Below are positions 5,566-11,401 of a stretch of DNA of 11,401 nt, piece after piece; position 1 is the stretch's first letter, and each line of letters starts with the position of its first letter. A program made the position numbers and the translations under genes. The DNA lies in assembly GCA_011048855.1 (NCBI GenBank), contig DSCZ01000482.1:1-11401 (forward strand), in the 5' to 3' direction. The notes beneath the pieces were generated by a model. That model worked only from the letters and a program-made list of their open reading frames with translations. It was not told where the DNA came from and did no database searches. This DNA comes from Desulfobacteraceae bacterium. Its GTDB lineage: Bacteria; Desulfobacterota; DSM-4660; Desulfatiglandales; Desulfatiglandaceae.

Positions 5566-6102
5566 TTAACGTCGTTTTACCTTTTCTATGAATTCCAATC
5601 CTTCTGTTTTCAACCAGTAAAGACAGGCTTCAATAGTAATCTGACGAAAACGCAGGGAAAGGATTTCAAAAGGGTTGGTTTGAGGTACCTCTTTTTCACT
5701 AATGTTCTCTAATATACGGGTTAATATATCAATTTGATTCTGAATCAGGCCGTCGGCAAAGCCTAAAGAAAGCAGGTCAACGAAAAATAGTTTGGCAAGC
5801 AGTTCGATTCGCAGGTCTCGAACATGCATGACCGGTTTACCGATCCATTCAAGAAAAACATCTCTGCCTTTTTGAGTTATAAAGTATGTTTTTTTGGATG
5901 GTTTTTTGTTTTGTATTGTTAAAATAGATTCGACTAGCTGTTTTTGCTCAAGATTTTTGAGCAATACATACATCTGGCTGCTTCCGATGTGCCATTTCGA
6001 TTCCAGAGAATCATCTAAAAATTTGCGAATTTCGTACCCGTGTTTTGGGCCGGTCATGAGTACGCCGAGTAAAACATTGTCAGTTGCAATTTGCTTAGTC
6101 AT
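5566..6102 (-). CDS. PadR-family transcriptional regulator
   Basis: The 178 residues have the standard PadR plan. A winged-helix domain (1-85) contains LLGVLMTGPKHGYEIRKFLD (11-30), the recognition region GSSQMYVLLKNLEQKQLVES (40-59) and the wing with KKTYFITQKGRDVFLEWI. It is followed by a helical dimerisation domain (95-175, RDLRIELLAKLFFVDLLSLG and later EACLYWLKTEGLEFIEKVKR). PadR proteins usually repress a neighbouring operon and release DNA on binding a small ligand. The gene is first in a minus-strand pair with the molybdopterin-binding gene and diverges from the UxaA-type genes, so either or both units could be its target. No Shine-Dalgarno is visible before ATG 6102, and an in-frame TGA lies just upstream, which fixes the start and suggests weak or leaderless translation. 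Confidence 0.9.
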   Translation of the reverse strand: MTKQIATDNVLLGVLMTGPKHGYEIRKFLDDSLESKWHIGSSQMYVLLKNLEQKQLVESILTIQNKKPSKKTYFITQKGRDVFLEWIGKPVMHVRDLRIELLAKLFFVDLLSLGFADGLIQNQIDILTRILENISEKEVPQTNPFEILSLRFRQITIEACLYWLKTEGLEFIEKVKRR

Positions 6103-6229
6103 TGAAAAGCATCAATTTGAGATTATTAACATTCACCTGAATAATAGTCCAATCTGATATAATCCATTCTGGAATAGGTATCTCAAAAAAAAATTTTTAT
6201 CAAGCATATAAATCCGTGTTTATGAGGTG

Positions 6230-6257
6230 TTGACGCTTGGGCACAACTCGATAATAG
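6230..6257 (+). promoter_or_regulatory. Candidate promoter for the UxaA-type operon
   Basis: TTGACG (6230-6235) is a near-consensus -35. The -10 is poor: TAATAG at 6252-6257 with a 16-base spacer. A separate TATAAT at 6158-6163 has no good -35. The 310-base region 6103-6412 is AT-rich and holds no gene that I can see, but it has short inverted repeats (AATAA-G-TTATT at 6347-6357 and the operator pair described separately). Confidence 0.3.
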
Positions 6258-6274
6258 ATTTTTACTTTATCAAA

Positions 6275-6325
6275 TTTCCGATCTGGAAACTTCGCTCTCC
6301 CCATCCTGCATTTCCGGGTGGAAAC
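6275..6325 (+). promoter_or_regulatory. Two operator-like inverted repeats, TTTCCG-(2-3)-TGGAAACT
   Basis: Repeat 1 is TTTCC-GATCT-GGAAA (6275-6289) and repeat 2 is TTTCC-GGGT-GGAAA (6311-6324). Written together, both read TTTCCG-N(2-3)-TGGAAACT, so they are direct copies of one palindromic site with centres about 35 bases apart, i.e. on roughly the same face of the helix after three to three-and-a-half turns. They lie just downstream of the candidate promoter and about 90-140 bases before the small-subunit gene. A dimeric regulator binding both sites is the simplest reading. The protein is unknown; typical PadR sites (ATGT-ACAT) look different. Confidence 0.45.
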
Positions 6326-6412
6326 TGCTAGTGCATTGAAGCGTAAAATAAGTTATTAATGGGAACCGAAAACATTTGTTGAAAGGTAAAAACCGAGAAA
6401 GGAATTCAGCCT

Positions 6413-6718
6413 ATGAGACAGGATGCCATAATGATAAGCGATCAGGACAATGTCGCCACTGCGCTGAAGGATTTGGAGGCGGGGCAGTCTTGTCAATTTC
6501 TGGTTGGCAAGGATTCACGAAATATAAAGGTGAAAGAGAAAATATCTTTTGGTCATAAATTTGCCGTTGTTGATATTGTCAGGGGAATGGACATAATTAA
6601 GTATGGTGAAGTGATGGGGAGAGCGACTGCTGACATTCCTCAAGGCCATCATGCCCATGTTCAGAACATCGAAAGCCTCAGGGGCAGAGGTGATCTGAAA
6701 GGAAAAGGAGTGTCATAA
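6413..6718 (+). CDS. UxaA-family small subunit (SAF domain; altronate dehydratase / sulfolactate sulfo-lyase type)
   Basis: The 101-residue protein is a single SAF domain: FGHKFAVVDIVRGMDIIKYG (47-66), then EVMGRATADIPQGHHAHVQN (66-85). This is the pattern of the N-terminal domain of altronate dehydratase (UxaA) and of the separate small subunit of two-gene enzymes such as (2R)-sulfolactate sulfo-lyase SuyA. In such enzymes the small domain joins the large subunit to eliminate water or sulfite from a hydroxy-acid. GAAAGGA at ~6397-6403 lies about ten bases before ATG 6413; Met7 is an alternative start. The large-subunit gene begins two bases after the stop. The ~15-residue basic tail (SLRGRGDLKGKGVS) is longer than I expect for this family. 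Confidence 0.85.
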   Translation: MRQDAIMISDQDNVATALKDLEAGQSCQFLVGKDSRNIKVKEKISFGHKFAVVDIVRGMDIIKYGEVMGRATADIPQGHHAHVQNIESLRGRGDLKGKGVS

Positions 6719-6720
6719 AA

Positions 6721-7881
6721 ATGGAATTTTCAGGATATGAACGTAAAGACGGTGGTGTTGGAGTCAGAAACTATGTAGGTGTTTTGTCTACTGTTATCTG
6801 CGCTAACGAAGTTGCGGAAAAAATCGCCTCCCAGGTGAATGGGGCGACTTCCTTTTTGCACCACCAGGGATGTTGCCAGACTCCTGTCGACATTAAGCGG
6901 GTGAATGATACTCTTATCGGTCTTGGTAAAAACCCGAATCTTGCTTCAGTGCTGCTGGTGAGCCTGGGGTGCGAGAGTACAGACGTCGCCCAGGTGAGCG
7001 AAGCAATCGCCCGGACAGGGAAAAGAGTGGAAACTGTCGTTATTCAGGAAATCGGGGGCGCCGCCAGAGCTGTGGCTCAGGGAATCCTGCTGGCCCAGGG
7101 AATGGTCAGGGATGCAAGTGTACTGAGACGGATGTCTTTTCCAATCAGCGAAATTGTGCTCGGTCTTAAATGTGGCAGCTCAGATACTACTTCAGGGCTT
7201 TCCTCCAACCCGGTCGTGGGTGTTCTTTCCGACCTTCTGGTAGAGGCGGGAGGAACTTCGATTCTCGGAGAAGTCACAGAATTCATCGGAGCAGAGCATC
7301 TGCTGGCCAGGCACGCCAAGGATAAAGAAACGGCGGATAAGATATTGAGCCTGGTTGACAGAATGGAGGCACGGGCCGTTCAAATGGGATTTGATATCCG
7401 AGGCGGTCAACCCACCGGCGGAAACATCAAAGGAGGGCTGACAACCATAGAAGAAAAGTCTCTCGGCGCAATAGCCAAAGCAGGGAACGCCAAAATCCAG
7501 GCTGTTTACGAGTACGGCGTGAAACCGGACTCAAAGGGTCTGGTGGTCATGGATTCCCCCGGGCGTGAACCTGAAATTCTAACAGGATTGGCAGCGGCCG
7601 GGGCTACGATAATAGCATTTACCACCGGCCGGGGTGCTCCTCAAGGATTCCCTTTCGTGCCGGTGATAAAATTAACCGGCAATGAAAATACCTGGAATAA
7701 ATTGCAGGATCATATGGATTTTAACGTATCCTCGGCCATGGAAGGTACCGAGACGCTGGAAGATGCAGGTAAAAGGCTGTTGGACGAATTGATCCAGGTT
7801 TCATCGGGGAAAAGAACCAAGGCGGAGATTTCGGGATATACCAACTCTATGGACATTTATATGGTTGGACCTGTGATTTGA
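6721..7881 (+). CDS. UxaA-family large subunit (altronate dehydratase / SuyB-type lyase)
   Basis: Residues of this 386-aa protein follow the UxaA catalytic part: GYERKDGGVGVRNYVGVLST (5-24) with CAN at 27-29, HHQGCCQT (47-54), VLLVSLGCES (77-86), GLKCGSSDTTSGLSSNPVVG (148-167), and the C-terminal VMDSPGREPEILTGLAAAGA then FTTGRGAPQGFPFVPVIKLT. Cys51/52, Cys84 and Cys151 are the family-type candidates for iron ligands. The family eliminates water from altronate, galactarate or similar acids, or sulfite from sulfolactate; the two-gene form with a separate SAF subunit fits SuyAB and also many uncharacterised anaerobe enzymes. The substrate cannot be decided here. GGAAAAGGAG lies in the 3' end of the small-subunit gene, 2 bases separate the genes, and translation is probably coupled. 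No aldolase, sulfolactate or uronate gene is seen nearby. Confidence 0.88.
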   Translation: MEFSGYERKDGGVGVRNYVGVLSTVICANEVAEKIASQVNGATSFLHHQGCCQTPVDIKRVNDTLIGLGKNPNLASVLLVSLGCESTDVAQVSEAIARTGKRVETVVIQEIGGAARAVAQGILLAQGMVRDASVLRRMSFPISEIVLGLKCGSSDTTSGLSSNPVVGVLSDLLVEAGGTSILGEVTEFIGAEHLLARHAKDKETADKILSLVDRMEARAVQMGFDIRGGQPTGGNIKGGLTTIEEKSLGAIAKAGNAKIQAVYEYGVKPDSKGLVVMDSPGREPEILTGLAAAGATIIAFTTGRGAPQGFPFVPVIKLTGNENTWNKLQDHMDFNVSSAMEGTETLEDAGKRLLDELIQVSSGKRTKAEISGYTNSMDIYMVGPVI

Positions 7882-7897
7882 TTGCATTTCGAATTAA

Positions 7898-8025
7898 AGA
7901 GAGGCTGAAAGTTTCATTATAGCGACATTGATATCCTGGTTGAATTCGATCAGGATGTGAACCTGGGCCTTTTTCAGATACGCGGCACGAGGAATTTCGT
8001 GAATTTCAGTATTCTTAGTGGATGA
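7898..8025 (+). pseudogene. Minimal nucleotidyltransferase (MNT) domain remnant
   Basis: The frame from 7912 to TGA 8023-8025 reads YSDIDILVEFDQDVNLGLFQ near its start. SDIDILVEF is the D-x-D metal-binding motif of MNT-type nucleotidyltransferases, and D-V-x-x-GLF follows at the usual place. The upstream piece (RGEAES-like: REAESF) is in another frame at 7898-7915, so about five bases or a frameshift separates it from the DxD part. The N-terminal GS motif and the C-terminal half (K-V-D-L-V-type strand) are missing; the sequence after GLF no longer matches. MNT proteins usually pair with HEPN toxins, and no HEPN gene is present. It lies between the UxaA-type and hydrolase genes as a leftover of a lost toxin-antitoxin pair. 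Confidence 0.6.
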
Positions 8026-8052
8026 ATTTTTTGTCACTGAAGGAGGTTGCCT

Positions 8053-8817
8053 ATGCTTACCAGATTTATGATCCAGTCTATTTTATTCGGTGCACTGTTT
8101 GGATTGTTCCTTTTCTGGTGCGGTCCGTCCACAGCCGGCGGCGCGGGGGCCGCATCTCAGTTGTCCGCCGAGGTGGCCCGGGTCGCGGACTCCATCCACT
8201 GGCTGGGCCATGCTTCGGTGCGGATCGATGCCGGCGGCCTGGTTGTCTACATCGATCCCTGGCAGCTCGGCGGGGAGCCGAAGAAAGCTGACCTGGTGCT
8301 GATAACGCATGATCACAGGGATCACTGTTCTCCTGAAGACGTGGAAGCGGTTTTCAGGGAAGGAACCGAGATCGTAACGATCGCCGCCGCGGCGGAAAAG
8401 CTCCCGGGAAAACCGGTTCAAATCGTTACCCCCGGGGATAAGATCACCGTAAAAGGCCTCTCGATCGAGGCTGTGCCTGCCTACAACCTCAACAAATTCC
8501 GGAGCCCGGGCGTGCCGTTTCATCCGAAGGAGGCCCTGCACGTGGGGTTCGTGGTCACCTTAGACGGTGTACGCATCTATCATTCGGGAGATACCGACTG
8601 CATTCCGGAGATGAAAGACGTGCGCGCCGACATCGTCTTGCTGCCGGTGAGCGGAAAATACGTTATGACGGCCGAAGAGGCCGTGAAGGCTGTCGAAATC
8701 CTGCGGCCGGCACTTGCGATACCGATGCATGTGGGCCGCGGTATTGGTTCACCCGAAGATGCGGAGCGTTTCAGGGAACTTTCGCCTTTGCCCGTCCGCG
8801 TGCTGCCGATGGAGTGA
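8053..8817 (+). CDS. Exported metallo-beta-lactamase-fold hydrolase (UlaG-like)
   Basis: The 254-residue protein begins with a signal peptide (MLTRFMIQSILFGALFGLFL, then a small-residue AGGAGAAS region), so it is likely periplasmic; FWC at 21-23 is not a proper lipobox. The MBL core follows: WLGHASVRID (50-59), IDPW (67-70), THDHRDH (85-91) with His86, His88, Asp90 and His91 as di-metal ligands, LHVGF (162-166), YHSGDTD (176-182) with Asp180, and IPMHVG (223-228) with His226. This is the UlaG-like branch of one-domain MBL enzymes, whose known members act on phospho-lactones, ethers or other small molecules; its substrate here is unknown. AGGAGG (8041-8046) with six bases to ATG 8053 fixes this start; the TTG at 8047 directly abuts the Shine-Dalgarno and can be ignored. 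It is probably co-transcribed with the MFS gene 91 bases downstream. Confidence 0.88.
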   Translation: MLTRFMIQSILFGALFGLFLFWCGPSTAGGAGAASQLSAEVARVADSIHWLGHASVRIDAGGLVVYIDPWQLGGEPKKADLVLITHDHRDHCSPEDVEAVFREGTEIVTIAAAAEKLPGKPVQIVTPGDKITVKGLSIEAVPAYNLNKFRSPGVPFHPKEALHVGFVVTLDGVRIYHSGDTDCIPEMKDVRADIVLLPVSGKYVMTAEEAVKAVEILRPALAIPMHVGRGIGSPEDAERFRELSPLPVRVLPME

Positions 8818-8908
8818 CAGCTATCCTGAAAAGGCGGTGGAAACGAAATTCCGGGTTATCCGCCCTCGGGAGGATGACCCTTCTCTGATTCAAGGCAGCG
8901 GGTGGTTT

Positions 8909-10120
8909 ATGAAAATGGACTGGTGGCTTGCAGGACTTTGCTCCGCCCGTACGTTCAGCCAGATCATCACGATGACATATGCGGCGGCTCTGCCCGTGCT
9001 TCAACGGGAATGGGAAATGTCCGCCGCCCAGGCGGGTGCTGTTGCCAGCGGCTTCCAGATCGGTTATGGCGTTTCGCTTCTTTTTGTTTCAACCCTTGCC
9101 GACAGGTTCGGCTCCAAGCGCATGTACCTGGGGTCGATGGTCGCGGGTTCGCTCTTTACGGTCGCTTTCGCCCTGTGGGCCAGAAGTTACCTGTCCGCAT
9201 TGATTCTTTACACGCTTGTTGCGCTTTTTATAGGCGGAACCTATACGACCGGCCTGATGATCATTTCAGGGCGCTACCCGGTTCAGCGAAGGGGCATGGC
9301 CACCGGGTTTTATATTGCGAGTTCTTCCTTCGGATACATGATTTCGCTTGCCTTGAGCGGCCTGGCCCTGCCCCTAGGAGGTTACAAGCTTTCCTTTTAC
9401 GTTACCTGCGGTGCGACCATTCTGGGAGCTGTCTTTTCGATACTTACGCTGGCGGGGACCAGAATTTCGATTACCCCCAGGGAAGCGCGCCAGAGCTTCG
9501 CGAAAGAGGTTTTGAAGAACAAATCCGCCATGCTTTTGATTTCCGGTTACACCTTTCACGCCTGGGAGCTGCTGGGGATGTGGGCCTGGTCGCCGGCGTT
9601 TCTTGCCGCCTGCCTGGTTGCGGGAGGAACTCCGGCGTTGGACGCCGCGGGGCTCGGGGCATACATGGTCGCGGTTTTCCATATGGCCGGGATCGTCGCC
9701 TCGTTTTCCATGGGGTCGCTTTCGGATCGGCTGGGAAGGGCGAAAGTGATCATGGTGCTTGCCGGCCTCAGCGTTCTGTGTTCCTTCACCTTCGGCTGGT
9801 CCATCGGGTGGCCGTTCTGGGTCGTTATGGCTCTTGGGGTTTTTTACGCTTTCACCGCTATAGGGGATTCGCCGGTGCTTTCAGTCGCGCTTACCGAGGT
9901 GGTGAATCCTTCCTACCTGGGCTCCGCTTTCGGGATCAGGTCCATGCTTGGATTCGGAGCAGGGGCTGTCTCCCCCATTGTCTTCGGCACGATCCTGGAC
10001 TGGACCAACGCCGGGCAAGAGTCCTATACTTCGTGGGGCTGGGCTTTTATTTCCCTGGGAGTTCCCGGCGTCGGCGCGGTTTGGGCGGCAAGGCGGCTGT
10101 CCAGGCACCGGCGTTCCTGA
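8909..10120 (+). CDS. Major facilitator superfamily transporter
   Basis: The protein has 403 residues from ATG 8909, the normal MFS length. About 12 hydrophobic segments are visible, and the two halves carry MFS signature loops: DRFGSKR (65-71) between TM2 and TM3, and DRLGRAK (273-279) at the matching place in the second half. TM4 has FIGGTYTTGLMIISGRYPVQ, and the end is a short basic tail (ARRLSRHRRS). It would move a small organic solute across the inner membrane; the cargo is unknown. The frame is open upstream to 8714, but that would place a charged, non-membrane stretch before TM1 and overlap the MBL gene. The ribosome site for 8909 is weak (GGGTGG), and GTG 8837 is the main alternative. 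It converges with the dehydrogenase with only 10 bases between the stops. Confidence 0.85.
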   Translation: MKMDWWLAGLCSARTFSQIITMTYAAALPVLQREWEMSAAQAGAVASGFQIGYGVSLLFVSTLADRFGSKRMYLGSMVAGSLFTVAFALWARSYLSALILYTLVALFIGGTYTTGLMIISGRYPVQRRGMATGFYIASSSFGYMISLALSGLALPLGGYKLSFYVTCGATILGAVFSILTLAGTRISITPREARQSFAKEVLKNKSAMLLISGYTFHAWELLGMWAWSPAFLAACLVAGGTPALDAAGLGAYMVAVFHMAGIVASFSMGSLSDRLGRAKVIMVLAGLSVLCSFTFGWSIGWPFWVVMALGVFYAFTAIGDSPVLSVALTEVVNPSYLGSAFGIRSMLGFGAGAVSPIVFGTILDWTNAGQESYTSWGWAFISLGVPGVGAVWAARRLSRHRRS

Positions 10121-10130
10121 ACCCGATCCA

Positions 10131-11093
10131 TCAGGTTTCCAGAAGCACCTTAAGCGCAGGGCCGCTGCGGGCTTCGGCGAAAGCCTCCTCGGCCGCATCG
10201 ATCGGGTATCGGCCTGTCACCAGTCGTTCGAGCGGCATATCCGGGAAATCACGCATCATCTTCAATGAGTCGGGGAAGCGTCCGCAGCGGGATCCGACCA
10301 CGGTGAGTTCGTTTATCACTATCGGCGCCAGGTTTGTCTCGCCCTGGATGGCGACGGTGGATTTAAGGACGATCGTTCCCCTGGGCCGGCACAGGTCCAT
10401 GGCTTGGGCGATGCCTCCCCCCGACCCGGTGGCTTCGACCACGATGTCGGCCCCAGGCTCCATGCCTTCCATGCCGGCGGCTGTCTTGATGTCCCGCCAG
10501 CGGGCGATATCAAGTTTTTCAGGGTGATGCCCAACGATGGTCACATCGCCTGCCACCGTTCGCAGCGCCCAGGCGCATAAAATACCCAGCCTTCCGTCTC
10601 CGAGTACGATGATCCTTTCCGATCCGGTGATCTTGAGCTGCTCCAGGATTTCGCAGGCCGCGGCCAGAGGCTCTGTGAGCACGGCCCGGTCATCGGAGAT
10701 GTCCGGATCCACAACGCAGAGATTTTCCACCGGGAGCACGCAGTATTCGGCCATGCATCCGTCGAGGCCGGCGATGCCAAGAGTGGTCCGATGAGAGCAG
10801 TGGCGTCCAAGCCCACGGGCGCACCAGTCGCACCGGCCGCAGGCGGCGTTGATTTCGCCTGCCACCCGTTTCCCGATCCAGGACTCATCGTCGCAGCTTT
10901 CCACCGTGCCCAGAAATTCATGGCCCAGAACCCCTTTAAATCCCATGTAGCCTTTCATTATTTCAAGGTCGGTCTTGCAGATTCCGGCCAGCTGCACCTT
11001 TATCCGCACCCAACCGGGCCCCGCCGCCGGTCGGGGATAATCCTCGACATAACGCAGGGAACCGTCAAATATGACCGCTTTCATCGTTTCCAT
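10131..11093 (-). CDS. Zinc-dependent medium-chain alcohol/polyol dehydrogenase
   Basis: The 320-residue protein has the MDR two-domain plan. Residues 1-145 form the catalytic domain, with AGICKTD (Cys39), GVLGHEF (His58, Glu59) for the catalytic zinc, and C85-x2-C88-x2-C91-x7-C99 for the structural zinc. LTEPLAAA (139-146) follows, then the NAD(P)-binding Rossmann fold IIVLGDGRLG (161-170) and DIVVEATGSGGG. It oxidises an alcohol or polyol with NAD(P); the specific substrate is not readable. At 320 residues it is a little short for the family (~340-350). The start at Met 11093 has AAGGAAG five bases upstream; the longer open frame to 11303 adds 70 residues of unrelated sequence that runs into the repeat at the window end and is rejected. 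Confidence 0.87.
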   Translation of the reverse strand: METMKAVIFDGSLRYVEDYPRPAAGPGWVRIKVQLAGICKTDLEIMKGYMGFKGVLGHEFLGTVESCDDESWIGKRVAGEINAACGRCDWCARGLGRHCSHRTTLGIAGLDGCMAEYCVLPVENLCVVDPDISDDRAVLTEPLAAACEILEQLKITGSERIIVLGDGRLGILCAWALRTVAGDVTIVGHHPEKLDIARWRDIKTAAGMEGMEPGADIVVEATGSGGGIAQAMDLCRPRGTIVLKSTVAIQGETNLAPIVINELTVVGSRCGRFPDSLKMMRDFPDMPLERLVTGRYPIDAAEEAFAEARSGPALKVLLET

Positions 11094-11215
11094 CGGAACT
11101 TCCTTTTCCCGTTTTTCTGAAATTTCCTGCTTTGCTCCCGCCGTAGATGGAATCGCGGAAGGGTTATTTCCACCTGTCCTCATGCAGTGTGAAAGTGGAT
11201 TTGCAGGCCATGTTT
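11094..11215. other. Leader region between dehydrogenase start and repeat element
   Basis: Apart from the ribosome-binding site (AAGGAAG, minus strand, just after 11093), I see no gene and no convincing promoter in these 122 bases. The promoter of the dehydrogenase must be here or inside the repeat to the right. Confidence 0.4.
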
Positions 11216-11376
11216 GATGGCCTCGTAAAAACTCACAAATGAGATGGCTATGTAAAAAGCTCCAAATGCAAGGCTTGCGAATCCTGAGGAGTGAGGCGTA
11301 CATACGGTACGCTGCAGCGACGAAGGATGAAGCGTAATCCCGCGTGCCGCGGGATTGGACTTTTTACGACGCCGTC
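11216..11376. repeat. MITE-like palindromic repeat element with inverted ends
   Basis: The unit 11243-11376 begins with a GATGGC-TGTAAAAAG-type end (11243-11263) whose inverted counterpart is GGACTTTTTACGACGCCGTC (11357-11376). Inside are two hairpins: GCGTAC-ATACG-GTACGC (11296-11312) and a perfect 9-bp stem AATCCCGCG-TGC-CGCGGGATT (11336-11356). An extra partial left-end copy, GATGGCCTCGTAAAAACTC, lies just outside at 11216-11234 and matches the right end better than the inner copy does. No reading frame is credible. This closely resembles, from memory, a dispersed multi-copy repeat of deltaproteobacterial genomes. It is non-autonomous: no transposase is visible. Confidence 0.65.
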
Positions 11377-11401
11377 ATGTTTGTGTGATATCCATCTATG
11401 G

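Noticed and set aside
8047..8052. TTG start for the MBL-fold hydrolase
   Set aside because: It directly follows the AGGAGG ribosome site, leaving no spacing; ATG 8053 has ideal spacing.
8053..8130. Lipoprotein signal in the MBL hydrolase (Cys23)
   Set aside because: The residues before the Cys (LFW) do not fit a lipobox; a normal Sec signal peptide with later small residues is more likely.
8714..8908. Long N-terminal extension of the MFS transporter overlapping the hydrolase gene
   Set aside because: The extension is charged and Cys-rich, not membrane-like, and the frame is simply open on the other reading frame of the MBL gene.
8902..10527. Very long plus-strand open frame (541 codons) across the MFS gene and into the dehydrogenase
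   Set aside because: It is a GC-rich shadow frame: it is low in hydrophobic periodicity, has no known motif and covers two genes with clear family signatures on different strands.
11094..11303. 70-residue N-terminal extension of the dehydrogenase
   Set aside because: It runs through the leader and into the repeat element; MDR proteins begin at the KAVIF-type strand just after Met 11093, which has a good ribosome site.
11243..11376. Possible structured non-coding RNA or CRISPR-like unit at the right edge
   Set aside because: There is only one full unit with inverted ends and no spacer/repeat periodicity; a MITE-like repeat explains the hairpins better.

Overview
The window looks like chromosomal DNA of an anaerobic bacterium, most likely a Desulfobacterota (deltaproteobacterial) sulfate reducer or syntroph. 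This is inferred from the gene types: a ferredoxin-fused nitroreductase, a YkgJ-type cysteine-cluster protein, a MoeA-like molybdopterin-binding protein with a Cys-rich tail and a two-subunit UxaA-type lyase. The dispersed palindromic repeats also fit my recollection of such genomes. No rRNA, tRNA or CRISPR array was seen, so taxonomy is not proven.

Bases 1-1262 are a graveyard of a defence/accessory locus. In order they hold a gene tail, an N-terminal fragment joined out of frame to the core of an HNH endonuclease, the first ~33 codons of a RhuM-like protein, a four-helix-bundle 'suffix' protein broken by two single-base frameshifts, and the first ~28 codons of a type I restriction HsdR-like subunit. 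The HsdR start overlaps the four-helix-bundle stop as ATGA, so the two were once coupled in an operon. Bases 1263-1539 hold no gene, only a REP-like palindrome and a small inverted repeat.

Bases 1540-4478 hold ordinary-looking genes: a YkgJ-type protein with a long uncharacterised acidic C-terminal half, a convergent two-TM membrane protein (terminator and stop codon lie in a second REP-like copy), and a 2[4Fe-4S]-nitroreductase fusion ending in a strong hairpin terminator.

Bases 4490-7881 are visibly more AT-rich, most strongly 4490-6412. A minus-strand pair, a PadR-type repressor followed by a MoeA-like molybdopterin-binding protein, diverges from a plus-strand pair coding for the small (SAF) and large subunits of a UxaA/SuyAB-type dehydratase or sulfo-lyase. 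The 310-base divergent region has a candidate promoter and two near-identical TTTCC-GGAAAC inverted repeats that look like operators. The arrangement suggests a regulated catabolic unit for a sugar-acid or sulfonate-like substrate; the substrate cannot be read from sequence.

Bases 7898-8025 hold a decayed fragment of a minimal nucleotidyltransferase (MNT, HEPN-MNT type). GC-rich genes follow: an exported metallo-beta-lactamase-fold hydrolase and an MFS transporter, probably co-transcribed, converging with a zinc-dependent medium-chain dehydrogenase. The right end is a MITE-like repeat (11243-11376) with inverted ends, internal hairpins and an extra partial end copy outside.

I did not find a clear new molecular system. 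The most promising leads are the decayed restriction locus, the operator pair in the divergent Mo-protein/lyase unit, the YkgJ fusion protein and the repeat elements.
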